Source: DAOSVX01 sp964447275 (lineage in GTDB: Bacteria > Bacillota_I > Bacilli_A > RF39 > UBA660). From it: 14,395 bases of DNA. The position numbers and the translations under genes were made by a program. Where the stretch lies: assembly GCA_964447275.1 (NCBI GenBank), contig CAYURI010000016.1, positions 1 through 14,395 of the forward strand, in the 5' to 3' direction. This document shows positions 1-6,962 of the stretch, piece by piece. The notes below the pieces were generated by a model. That model was not told the origin of the DNA. It saw nothing but the letters and a program-made list of their open reading frames with translations, and ran no database searches. Position 1 is the first letter of the stretch, and each line of letters opens with the position of its first letter.

Positions 1-600
1 GATAGCACTATTAAAGCTATTAAAGTTAATGCTGATTATTTAATGGAAGTAGAATCAAGATTAAATCAAGGTGTAAAAGATTTATCTGATTTAGATAATT
101 ATTTTGATTTTAATGGTTTAAAAAAAGAAGAACAAGAGTTAATTGCTAATATTACTTATGTAATTAAGGAAAAATTACTAGATGAGAAAAAGGGTAAAGA
201 AAATCATCAGGCGCTTACTTATCTTTATCATCTTTTACAATCGTATGAGAATGTTCCAGAAATTAAATATATCTTTGCTTATATGTCTAAAGCTACTGGT
301 TTTACTAACCCTAATGCTTTCGCTTTTAATGAAGATAAACAATTTGCTTTCGAAGGTATATTATATTCAGCTTTAGTACTATATAACGGTGGGGGAACAA
401 GTAAGACAAAAATAATCGATTCTCATCGTCGTTTTGTTCAAGAGATTGAACAACGTAATGAAGAAAAATTGTCTCGTACAGCTCAATTAACCAGTATTTA
501 TACCCAAGCTTTAAAAGAATTAAATTATACAGCATTAACAACTGAGAACTCAAAAGAGGTGTTAGAGAAGATAGCTGAAATAGAGTCTAGGAAAGCTTAA
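1..600 (+). CDS. Unrecognised protein, C-terminal part (5' truncated by window edge)
   Basis: The reading frame is open from base 1 and ends at TAA 598-600. The first ATG (43) has no Shine-Dalgarno sequence in front of it, so the true start almost certainly lies outside the window. The visible ~199 residues are soluble-looking and rich in Lys, Glu and Asn, with no transmembrane segment, signal peptide or catalytic motif I recognise. The second half (after an Asn-Gly-Gly-Gly stretch) looks like a long amphipathic helix. Arginine is often CGT here, whereas the neighbours mostly use AGA; this may hint at high expression or a different origin, but the sample is small. It is followed at 665 by a strong terminator and converges on the recombinase gene. 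I assign no function. Confidence 0.75.
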   Translation, partial: DSTIKAIKVNADYLMEVESRLNQGVKDLSDLDNYFDFNGLKKEEQELIANITYVIKEKLLDEKKGKENHQALTYLYHLLQSYENVPEIKYIFAYMSKATGFTNPNAFAFNEDKQFAFEGILYSALVLYNGGGTSKTKIIDSHRRFVQEIEQRNEEKLSRTAQLTSIYTQALKELNYTALTTENSKEVLEKIAEIESRKA

Positions 601-664
601 ATATAACAGCATATAATATATATTATGTTAACCAAATTATATTTAAATAACTAAAATATAAATA

Positions 665-703
665 AAAAAGAACTAATACAAATAACAGTTATTAGTTCTT
701 TTT
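665..703. terminator. Bidirectional intrinsic terminator between convergent genes
   Basis: A 14-bp perfect inverted repeat (665-678 with 690-703, 11-nt loop) has an A-run on its left arm and a T-run on its right, so it can terminate in both directions. It would stop the partial gene on the plus strand and xerD on the minus strand. The adjacent 601-762 interval contains no credible coding sequence. Confidence 0.85.
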
Positions 704-762
704 ATAATTATATAGATAAAATAATATTAAATTTATATTATATAATAATATAATAATAAATT

Positions 763-1668
763 TTAATTATCTAAATGACTGTGAGGATGGTATTCTTCAT
801 AGTCTTTTTTAAGTTGTTCATTAATTAAATGAGCATATATTTGCGTGGTAGTAATATCACTATGGCCCAATAATTCTTGTATGACACGCAAATCTGCTCC
901 ATTTTGAAGTAGGTGGGTTGCAAAAGTGTGTCTGATAGTATGTGGTGATATATCTTTCTTAATACTTTTTTTTAAACATTCTAATTTAATAAATTTAAAT
1001 ACTGATTGACGACTTAATGGTTTTCCATAACGATTTACAAAAACATATTCAGTATTATTATTTTTTATCATAATAGGTCGATAATCATATATATATTTAT
1101 CTAAATAGCTTTTTGCTTCATCTGTTATAGGAATAATTCTTTCTTTACTCCCCTTCCCCATAACTCTAATTAAATCTTCTTTAAAGTCAATATTACTTAT
1201 TTTTAGTTTAACTAATTCACTAATTCTTATCCCAGTTGCATATAAAAGCTCTAGAATAGCTTTATCACGATAATTATATAAATTATCTAATTTTATATCT
1301 AATAGTTTATTTATTTCTTCTATTGTAAGATATATTGGTAGTAATTTATCTTTTTTAGGCATTTTAAGGCTCATACAAGGATTTTTACTTATTAGTTCAT
1401 CATTTAACAGAAAATTATAAAAACTCTTTATAACAGTTATTTTATGACTTATAGAAGTGGTTTTATTATTCTTGGTAGTTTTTCTTATATAATCTTTTAA
1501 TTCATCGGTATTAATATTTAATAAATTATGATTTTTAAAATATATTTGATACTCTTTTAATTCATATTTATAACTGTCTATTGTATTATTGGCGTACTTA
1601 CATTCATACTTTAAATAATCTAAATACTTTAATGTTAAAGGATCATAAATAAATAAATCTTTTTTCAT
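763..1668 (-). CDS. xerD: Tyrosine site-specific recombinase, XerD-like
   Basis: This is a tyrosine recombinase of the Xer type, expected to resolve chromosome dimers at dif sites with a partner recombinase. Counting from the ATG at 1668 (301 aa, normal Xer length), the N-terminal ~100 residues form the SAM-like core-binding domain. The catalytic domain shows Arg148 (TGIRISEL), Lys172 (GKGSKER), His243 and Arg246 (HTIRH), His269 (LGHSD) and the nucleophile Tyr278 (QIYAH). The tail contains YHPHSH, resembling the YxxxHPRA end of Xer proteins. An ATG two codons upstream (1674) is possible, but GGAG lies only 1 nt from it and 7 nt from the 1668 ATG. No excisionase, att repeats or phage genes are nearby, so a housekeeping role is more likely than an integrase. 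XerC cannot be excluded. The gene diverges from rarA. Confidence 0.85.
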   Translation of the reverse strand: MKKDLFIYDPLTLKYLDYLKYECKYANNTIDSYKYELKEYQIYFKNHNLLNINTDELKDYIRKTTKNNKTTSISHKITVIKSFYNFLLNDELISKNPCMSLKMPKKDKLLPIYLTIEEINKLLDIKLDNLYNYRDKAILELLYATGIRISELVKLKISNIDFKEDLIRVMGKGSKERIIPITDEAKSYLDKYIYDYRPIMIKNNNTEYVFVNRYGKPLSRQSVFKFIKLECLKKSIKKDISPHTIRHTFATHLLQNGADLRVIQELLGHSDITTTQIYAHLINEQLKKDYEEYHPHSHLDN

Positions 1669-1685
1669 ATACATTCTCCATATTT

Positions 1686-1694
1686 ATTATATCA
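1686..1694 (-). promoter_or_regulatory. Extended -10 promoter of xerD
   Basis: The minus strand reads TGATATAAT, a TGnTATAAT extended -10 element, with no good -35. The predicted transcript start is about 1679, at the ribosome binding site, giving a leader of roughly 10 nt. This supports the downstream ATG at 1668. Confidence 0.6.
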
Positions 1695-1725
1695 TTATAT
1701 TTATAAAAAAGAAACGAACATTTAT

Positions 1726-1753
1726 TTGCTATATAAATTTTATATGTTATAAT
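1726..1753 (+). promoter_or_regulatory. Promoter of rarA
   Basis: An extended -10 (TGTTATAAT, 1745-1753) is preceded by a weak -35 (TTGCTA, 1726-1731; 16-nt spacing to TATAAT). The predicted transcript start is near 1760. That lies downstream of the GTG at 1758, so translation should begin at the ATG at 1773. Confidence 0.6.
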
Positions 1754-1772
1754 AATTGTGGATGTGATAAAG

Positions 1773-2969
1773 ATGGAATTATTAGCTAATATATTAAAAC
1801 CTACTAAATTAAGTGATATTATTGGTCAAGACCATTTAATTGGTAAAAATAAAATTCTTAGTACTTTAGTAAAAGATAATAAGATGTTTTCTATTATCTT
1901 ATATGGTAAACCTGGTATAGGTAAAACTAGTATCGCTAATGCAATAGTATCGGAGTTAAAAAAACCTTATCGATTTTTAAATGCAACTATTAATAATAAA
2001 CAAGATTTTGATATTGTTATTGAAGAAGCTAAAATGCAAGGTGAGATGCTTTTAGTAATAGATGAAATACATAGAATGAATAAAGATAAACAAGACTTGC
2101 TCCTACCCTATATTGAAAATGGTTTAATTATTTTAATTGGTTTAACAACTGCAAATCCCTATCATAAAATAAACCCGGCCATAAGAAGCAGATGCCAAAT
2201 ATTTGAATTACATGAACTAACTAGTGATGATATTAAAATGGGTCTTAAAAAGGCCTTAAAAAGCCTTAAAGATGTATCAATTGATGATGATTCATTAAAT
2301 TTTATAACGATGTCATCATCAGGTGATTTTCGCAGTGCTTTAAACTTATTAGAGATGGCTTATCATGCTGATACTAAACATCAAATAACTATTCCATTAC
2401 TTGAAAGTATTCATGCTAAAAAGGTGCTTTTTCATGATAAAGATCAAGATGGCCATTATGATGTTTTGAGTGCTTTTCAAAAATCAATTAGAGGTAGTGA
2501 TGTTGATGCAGCACTCCACTATCTAGCAAGACTTATTGAAGTTGAAGACTTAGATAGCATTTATAGGAGAATGACCGCTTGTGCTTATGAAGACATAGGG
2601 CTCGCAAACCCTGGAATGGGTCCTAAAGTAATGGCTGCTATTGAAGCAGCTGAATTATTAGGCCTTCCGGAAGCTAAACTTCCCCTAGCAGTAGTTGTAA
2701 CAGAACTGGCTTTATCACCTAAAAGTAATAGTGCCTATTTAGGGATTGATAAAGCTCAAAATGATATTAGAAAAGGTAGTACAGGAAATGTTCCTGATCA
2801 TATCAAAGGAACGAGTATTACCTATAAATATCCTCATGATTATCCTAAATATTATGTTAAACAACAGTATTTACCAGATTTAATTAAAGATCATAGATAT
2901 TATCAACCCAAGAATAATAAATATGAAGAAAATTTAGTAAAGATAAATAATGAAATGAAAAAAGACTAA
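1773..2969 (+). CDS. rarA: Replication-associated recombination protein A (AAA+ ATPase, RarA/MgsA)
   Basis: RarA is an AAA+ ATPase of the clamp-loader type that acts at stalled replication forks. The 398-aa product has Walker A GKPGIGKTS (about residues 45-53), Walker B LLVIDEIH (93-100), and the sensor/Arg-finger segment ending in RSRC (138-141). A long C-terminal region follows with the family blocks YEDIGLANP and IEAAELLGLPEA and the PHDYP motif near the end. I start at ATG 1773 rather than GTG 1758 because GGATGTGAT (1760-1768), close to the full anti-16S complement, sits at the right distance, the promoter predicts a transcript start near 1760, and MELL...KPTKLSDIIGQDHL matches the family N-terminus. 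The usual GATT of the sensor region reads GLTT here. In B. subtilis rarA (yrvN) lies near aspS and the 6S gene, as here. Confidence 0.95.
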   Translation: MELLANILKPTKLSDIIGQDHLIGKNKILSTLVKDNKMFSIILYGKPGIGKTSIANAIVSELKKPYRFLNATINNKQDFDIVIEEAKMQGEMLLVIDEIHRMNKDKQDLLLPYIENGLIILIGLTTANPYHKINPAIRSRCQIFELHELTSDDIKMGLKKALKSLKDVSIDDDSLNFITMSSSGDFRSALNLLEMAYHADTKHQITIPLLESIHAKKVLFHDKDQDGHYDVLSAFQKSIRGSDVDAALHYLARLIEVEDLDSIYRRMTACAYEDIGLANPGMGPKVMAAIEAAELLGLPEAKLPLAVVVTELALSPKSNSAYLGIDKAQNDIRKGSTGNVPDHIKGTSITYKYPHDYPKYYVKQQYLPDLIKDHRYYQPKNNKYEENLVKINNEMKKD

Positions 2970-2983
2970 TTAATTAGTCTTTT
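2960..2983. terminator. Terminator at the rarA 3' end
   Basis: This is a perfect 24-nt palindrome with arms ending in A4 and T4. The rarA stop codon (2967-2969) lies inside the left arm. It should stop rarA and may also act as a backup terminator for the 6S RNA arriving on the minus strand. Confidence 0.75.
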
Positions 2984-2994
2984 ATTTTTAAGTA

Positions 2995-3178
2995 ATAAAA
3001 AGTACCCAAAGGAGAGTACGCAGTGATAAAAACCCGCTCGCAGCAGGTGGGCATCACATTAATGTTTTTAGGATCCTAGCATACTTAATGAGCTAGCTTT
3101 CAACACCAACATTAAATTAGATTCCCAATAAAATCACCTAGTCGGTTTTATAATGACATACCCTACCCTCAGGTACTT
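2995..3178 (-). ncRNA. ssrS: 6S RNA (RNA polymerase regulator)
   Basis: This ~180-nt gene-free stretch folds as one long rod on the minus strand, as 6S RNA does. The ends pair (GUACC at 3176-3172 with GGUAC at 3006-3002). Inside are UUAAUGUU/AACAUUAA (8 bp), a terminal CUAGC/GCUAG stem, and on the 3' side of the central region a small hairpin CCUGCU-GCG-AGCGGG. It has its own extended -10 promoter positioned to start at the closing stem, and the stem is followed by TTTTTATT on the minus strand. 6S RNA mimics an open promoter and holds the housekeeping RNA polymerase holoenzyme. In B. subtilis the 6S-1 gene lies in the aspS-rarA neighbourhood, the same context. The minus strand is preferred because only it has a matching promoter and T-run. 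Confidence 0.8.
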
Positions 3179-3180
3179 TA

Positions 3181-3189
3181 ATTATATCA
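3181..3189 (-). promoter_or_regulatory. Extended -10 promoter of the 6S RNA gene
   Basis: The minus strand reads TGATATAAT (3189-3181). The predicted start is about 3174-3176, exactly where the closing stem begins. A TTGACT (3203-3198) is only 11 nt upstream of the hexamer, too close for a normal -35, and the upstream side overlaps the aspS terminator. Confidence 0.6.
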
Positions 3190-3203
3190 TATTTTAAAGT
3201 CAA

Positions 3204-3232
3204 TAAAAAAAGATAATATTTAATTATCTTTT
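3204..3232 (-). terminator. Intrinsic terminator of the aspS2-aspS operon
   Basis: A 10-bp stem (3232-3223 with 3217-3208) has a 5-nt loop and is followed on the minus strand by a run of T (3211-3205). The aspS stop codon lies in the loop and stem. It separates the operon from the 6S gene, whose promoter begins immediately downstream. Confidence 0.75.
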
Positions 3233-4965
3233 AACTTTATTCCTAGTTCATCTAATTGTTTAGTATCTACGACATTAGGACATTCATTCATTAAGTCAGA
3301 TGCACTAGCTGTTTTAGGGAATGCTATAACATCTCTAATATTATCGGTTCCTGTTAGTAACATTACTAAGCGATCAAGGCCTAAAGCAAGTCCACCATGA
3401 GGAGGAGTTCCATATTTAAAAGCACTCATTAAGAAACCAAATTTTTGTTCTGCTTCCTCTTTGGTAAAACCTAATGCTTCAAACATTTTTGCTTGAGTTA
3501 TAGCATCGTGAATACGAATACTACCACCACCAGCTTCATAACCATTGATAACAATATCATAAGCCTTAGAATAGCAATTTCCTTTGTCAGTAAGCAGTTT
3601 GTCTATATCTTCATCTTTAGGTGCTGTAAATGGATGATGAGTAGCATAATATCTATTATCTTCTTCACTATATTCAAAAGCTGGAAAATCAACTACCCAT
3701 AATAATTTATAATCGTTTTCATCAATTAAATTTAATAATTTAGCTAATTTTATTCTTAAAGCTCCTAAAGCCGTTTTAACAATGTCCTTCTTGCCACAAA
3801 CAACAAACACGATATCATTATCTTCTATACCCAAATTAGTCTTTAAAACGCTTAATTCGGCTCTAGAAACATACTTAGCAATACTACCAGTTAATTCTTC
3901 ATTAAATTTTAAATAAAATAAATTATTAGCTCGATATGTTTTAACTGTTTCTTCTAGTTTTTCTATTTCCTTACGAGAAAACTTATCAGCGCAATTTTTA
4001 CCAATGACAGCATTAATAATACCATTACTATTTAAAACATCTTTAAAGATTGAAAATTCAGTGTTTTTAAATATATCCGTAATATTATTTATTTTTAACT
4101 CAAATCTTAAGTCTGGTTTATCAGAGCCATAGTATTCCATTGCTTCATCATATTTCATTTTCATAAGGGGTAATTTAATATCAATATTTCTAGTTTTTTT
4201 AAATACATGGGCCACCATGTTTTCAACGATTTCCATAATATCATTTTCTTCAATAAAACTCATTTCTAAGTCAATTTGCGTAAATTCTGGTTGACGGTCT
4301 GCTCTTAGATCCTCATCTCTAAAGCATTTAGCAATTTGAAAATATCTTTCCATTCCAGCTACCATTAATAATTGCTTAAATAATTGAGGTGATTGTGGTA
4401 GAGCATAAAAGTTACCTTTATTTACTCGACTTGGTACTAAATAGTCTCTGGCTCCTTCTGGAGTAGATCTACCTAAAATAGGCGTTTCTACCTCGATAAA
4501 ATTTTCCTTATCTAAATATTCTCTTACCGCTAAAGCCACTTTGTGTCTAAAAATAATTTTATCTTTAATTGGATCTCTTCTAATATCTAAATAACGATAT
4601 TTAAGTCTTAATTCTTCTAAAACATTAGAATTATTTGATATTTCAAATGGTAATTCTGAAGCACTATTAATTAATGTTAATTCTTTTACTTCAACTTCAA
4701 TTTCTCCAGTAGGTAAATTAGGATTTTTATTACTTCTTTCTTTTATTTCCCCTACTACCTTTAAGACATATTCATTTTTTAAAGTTTCGGCAACACTATA
4801 ATATTTATTATCTGGATTAACAATTAATTGAATAATCCCACTTCGGTCTCTTAAGTCGACAAATATGACGCCGCCTAAATTTCTTTTTTTAGCAACCCAA
4901 CCATAAAGTTCAACTGTTTCACCAACATTTTTAATACTAAATGTTCCATTATTGTTTTTTTTCAT
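3220..4965 (-). CDS. aspS: Aspartyl-tRNA synthetase, bacterial type
   Basis: This class IIb synthetase attaches aspartate to tRNA(Asp) in the cytosol. The 581-aa protein has the expected bacterial layout: an N-terminal OB-fold anticodon-binding domain (about 1-105), a catalytic core with motif 2 (FRDEDLRADRQPEFTQID, 215-232), an inserted GAD domain (about 280-410), and motif 3 GLALGLDRLVML near the end. Residue 30 is Leu in KKRNLGGVIF. Published work on AspRS found Leu at this site in tRNA(Asp)-specific enzymes (E. coli) and His in non-discriminating ones (Pseudomonas), so this enzyme is probably discriminating. A good ribosome site (AGGAG) precedes the ATG. It lies 57 nt after aspS2 and is presumably co-transcribed from the T-box leader. 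Confidence 0.96.
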   Translation of the reverse strand: MKKNNNGTFSIKNVGETVELYGWVAKKRNLGGVIFVDLRDRSGIIQLIVNPDNKYYSVAETLKNEYVLKVVGEIKERSNKNPNLPTGEIEVEVKELTLINSASELPFEISNNSNVLEELRLKYRYLDIRRDPIKDKIIFRHKVALAVREYLDKENFIEVETPILGRSTPEGARDYLVPSRVNKGNFYALPQSPQLFKQLLMVAGMERYFQIAKCFRDEDLRADRQPEFTQIDLEMSFIEENDIMEIVENMVAHVFKKTRNIDIKLPLMKMKYDEAMEYYGSDKPDLRFELKINNITDIFKNTEFSIFKDVLNSNGIINAVIGKNCADKFSRKEIEKLEETVKTYRANNLFYLKFNEELTGSIAKYVSRAELSVLKTNLGIEDNDIVFVVCGKKDIVKTALGALRIKLAKLLNLIDENDYKLLWVVDFPAFEYSEEDNRYYATHHPFTAPKDEDIDKLLTDKGNCYSKAYDIVINGYEAGGGSIRIHDAITQAKMFEALGFTKEEAEQKFGFLMSAFKYGTPPHGGLALGLDRLVMLLTGTDNIRDVIAFPKTASASDLMNECPNVVDTKQLDELGIKLKDN

Positions 4966-5022
4966 ATCTTACTCCTAATTAATTATAAATTAATAAATAT
5001 CATATTTAGTTATCTTTTAATT

Positions 5023-6336
5023 TTAAGGATTTAATCTATTAGGCCCTCTAAATATAAACATCCCTTCTTTTAAAGATGGTAAATTTAAAAGTAACATAGT
5101 TATTCTATCTACTCCGATACCAAATCCACCATGGGGAGGACAACCATATTTAAAGAAATTCATATAAAATTCTATATCTTTTCCTAAACCTTTTTCTTCA
5201 GCTTGTTTCTTTAGAATTTCATAACGATGCTCTCTTTGTGCTCCAGTAGTTATTTCAACACCACGCCAAATTAAATCATATCCTTGAGGTATTTCATCTT
5301 TACGCATATGATAAAACGCTCTTTTATCTTTAGGATAATCAGTTACAAATAAGAATTCGGAATTATATACTTCCATAGAATATTTATATGATAACTTTTC
5401 CGCTTCAGTAGTTAAATCATATTTAGCAGAGTCAGGTATTTTATAACCGTATCTTTTCTCTAATTCATTATATAAATCCATTAATTTAATTCTTGGAAAT
5501 TTAGCAGTCGGAACAATTATATCTGTTTTAAAGATGTTTTTTATTACTTCACGATACTTTTCTGCAACTTTTGTTAATGCATATGTAAGCATTTCTTCTT
5601 CTATGTCCATAACATCATTAAACGATTCAATATAACTAAATTCTAAGTCAAAACCCGTAAACTCAGTGGCATGTCTATTAGTATTAGAGTTTTCAGCTCT
5701 AAAAACAGACCCTACTTCAAATATTCTTTCAAATCCAGCAGACATAGCCATTTGTTTATAAAATTGTGGTGATTGAGCTAAATAAGCTAATCGATCAAAA
5801 TATTTTACTTCAAAGACATCTGCCCCACTTTCACTAGCTGCACCAATTAATTTTGGACTGTGGATTTCTGTAAAATCTTTACTATATAAAAATTCTCTCA
5901 TGGCTTTGACAAATTCACTTTGAATTCTAAATATATAAGCATTATATTCATTTCTTAAATCTAAGAATCTATTATCAAGTCTTGTATCTATTTCCGCAGA
6001 ATCTTTATCTTTTATATTAATAGGCAGTTCTTTAGATGCATTAGATGTTATCTCAATAGTTTTAGGAATAACTTCCATGCCATTTAGTTTAACTTTTTCA
6101 TTTTCATATAAAATACCAGTTACTTTTAAAGTGCTTTCTGGTGTGATAGTAGAAATCATTTCATTAAGTGTTTTGTTTTCTTCACTTTTTTCAACAGTTA
6201 CTTGGACTTTTCCAGTTCTATCTCTTAATACAATAAATTGTACATATTGTAAATCACGAATATTATCAACAAATCCCTGTAATTCAATTTCTTCATTAAA
6301 ATGATTTCTAAGTTCTTCAAATTTAATTTTTTCCAT
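5023..6336 (-). CDS. aspS2: Archaeal-type aspartyl-tRNA synthetase (AspRS2), probably aspartate--tRNA(Asn) ligase
   Basis: This is a second AspRS, of the shorter archaeal/eukaryotic type (437 aa, no GAD insertion). It has an OB-fold domain (1-100), the TRLDNRFLDLR segment (118-128), LAQSPQFYKQ (186-195), motif 2 FRAENSNTNRHATEF (212-226), a GVEITTGAQREH segment, motif 3 GFGIGVDRITM, and the AspRS-type C-terminus GPNRLNP; AsnRS ends differently. Bacteria carrying this enzyme beside a normal AspRS are known to use it to make Asp-tRNA(Asn), which GatCAB converts to Asn-tRNA(Asn). No asnS or gatCAB lies in this window, so that role is inferred. The site that is Trp or His in archaeal enzymes (GWVW/GWVH) is Asp here (GFVD). 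The T-box leader upstream and the strong AGGAGGA site show it is the first gene of the operon. Confidence 0.92.
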   Translation of the reverse strand: MEKIKFEELRNHFNEEIELQGFVDNIRDLQYVQFIVLRDRTGKVQVTVEKSEENKTLNEMISTITPESTLKVTGILYENEKVKLNGMEVIPKTIEITSNASKELPINIKDKDSAEIDTRLDNRFLDLRNEYNAYIFRIQSEFVKAMREFLYSKDFTEIHSPKLIGAASESGADVFEVKYFDRLAYLAQSPQFYKQMAMSAGFERIFEVGSVFRAENSNTNRHATEFTGFDLEFSYIESFNDVMDIEEEMLTYALTKVAEKYREVIKNIFKTDIIVPTAKFPRIKLMDLYNELEKRYGYKIPDSAKYDLTTEAEKLSYKYSMEVYNSEFLFVTDYPKDKRAFYHMRKDEIPQGYDLIWRGVEITTGAQREHRYEILKKQAEEKGLGKDIEFYMNFFKYGCPPHGGFGIGVDRITMLLLNLPSLKEGMFIFRGPNRLNP

Positions 6337-6340
6337 ATCT

Positions 6341-6492
6341 TCCTCCTAATAAAAAAATACTTATTCTTGTAAGGACGGATATTTCCGCGGTGCCACCTTA
6401 CTTTACATAAGTACTCTTAAGTTAATTTATCGCATCTATTACGTTCTATTTTTAATTAAAAGCGTCACCTTTTAAAATAGAAATTACTAACT
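6341..6492 (-). promoter_or_regulatory. T-box riboswitch leader of aspS2-aspS (compact form)
   Basis: The minus strand carries the T-box AAGGUGGCACCGCGG (6399-6385). It builds the antiterminator: AAGG/CCUU (3' arm 6374-6371), the 7-nt bulge UGGCACC, and GCGG/CCGU. The bulge UGGC pairs with a GCCA tRNA end, so it expects discriminator G73, which fits tRNA(Asp) and tRNA(Asn). Upstream is one short hairpin (6482-6444: 7 bp, a 5-nt 3' bulge, 7 bp, loop GUGACG) in place of a full Stem I. Possible specifiers are GAC in its loop (6466-6464, Asp) and AAC just after it (6445-6443, Asn). Downstream are a U7 run (6357-6351) and AGGAGGA (6347-6341), which could pair with UCCUU of the antiterminator. The mode of control, transcriptional or translational, is therefore unclear. 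Confidence 0.88.
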
Positions 6493-6493
6493 A

Positions 6494-6522
6494 ATTTTAT
6501 CTTTTTTATTATAAATAGTCAA
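6494..6522 (-). promoter_or_regulatory. Promoter of the T-box-controlled aspS2-aspS operon
   Basis: The minus strand has TTGACT (6522-6517), a 17-nt spacer and TAAAAT (6499-6494). The predicted start is about 6486-6488. It begins only 5 nt after the dtd stop codon, with no clear terminator between, so read-through from dtd is also possible. Confidence 0.7.
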
Positions 6523-6527
6523 GATAA

Positions 6528-6962
6528 TTAATTTTCTAAGATAATTGTTACTGGGCCATCATTAGTAATATTAACTTCCATATCAGCGTGAAAGATCCCA
6601 GTTTCGATATTTAAATACTTTCTTAATTCATCATTGAATTTATTATATAAAACAACTGCTTTATCTTTATTTAAGGCTTCTACATAAGATGGTCTATTCC
6701 CTTTATTAGTATTAGCATATAAAGTAAATTGAGAAATAGATAAAATACTACCTTTAACATCAATAATATTTTTATTCATTACTTTATTTTCGTCATCAAA
6801 GATTCTTAAATTAATTATTTTATTTACCATATTTTTAATATCATCTTCATTATCTTTATGAGTAAAACCAACTAATAAGACTAAACCATAATTTATTTTG
6901 CCAACAATTTTATTATCTACTTTTACGAAGCTTTCTTTGCTTCTTTGGACTACTACTTTCAA
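6528..6962 (-). CDS. dtd: D-aminoacyl-tRNA deacylase
   Basis: Dtd removes D-amino acids (and glycine mischarged on tRNA-Ala) from tRNAs. The 144-aa length is normal. The two family motifs are intact: SQFTLYA (77-83), with the active-site Ser-Gln-Phe-Thr, and NDGPVT (134-139), carrying the Gly-Pro pair that reaches into the partner subunit's active site in the dimer. The start codon is TTG: MKVVVQR is the exact family N-terminus, and the TTG overlaps the rel stop as TTGA, so translation is probably coupled to rel. The rel-dtd pair is a conserved Firmicutes arrangement. Confidence 0.96.
   Translation of the reverse strand: MKVVVQRSKESFVKVDNKIVGKINYGLVLLVGFTHKDNEDDIKNMVNKIINLRIFDDENKVMNKNIIDVKGSILSISQFTLYANTNKGNRPSYVEALNKDKAVVLYNKFNDELRKYLNIETGIFHADMEVNITNDGPVTIILEN

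Noticed and set aside
729..763. AT-only inverted repeat (729-736 with 756-763) as a second terminator or dif-like site
   Set aside because: An 8-bp A/T stem with a 19-nt loop is expected by chance in such AT-rich DNA, and it lacks dif-like arms.
763..1668. Phage or transposon integrase marking a mobile element
   Set aside because: Size, catalytic layout and C-terminal tail fit chromosomal Xer recombinases, and no att repeats, excisionase or cargo genes are visible nearby.
2995..3178. 6S RNA on the plus strand
   Set aside because: The fold is nearly symmetric, but the plus strand lacks a credible promoter upstream of 3000 and has only TTT after the closing stem.
5023..6336. Asparaginyl-tRNA synthetase instead of AspRS2
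   Set aside because: The C-terminal GPNRLNP and the motif 3 context follow archaeal AspRS; AsnRS has a different motif 3 and C-terminal end.
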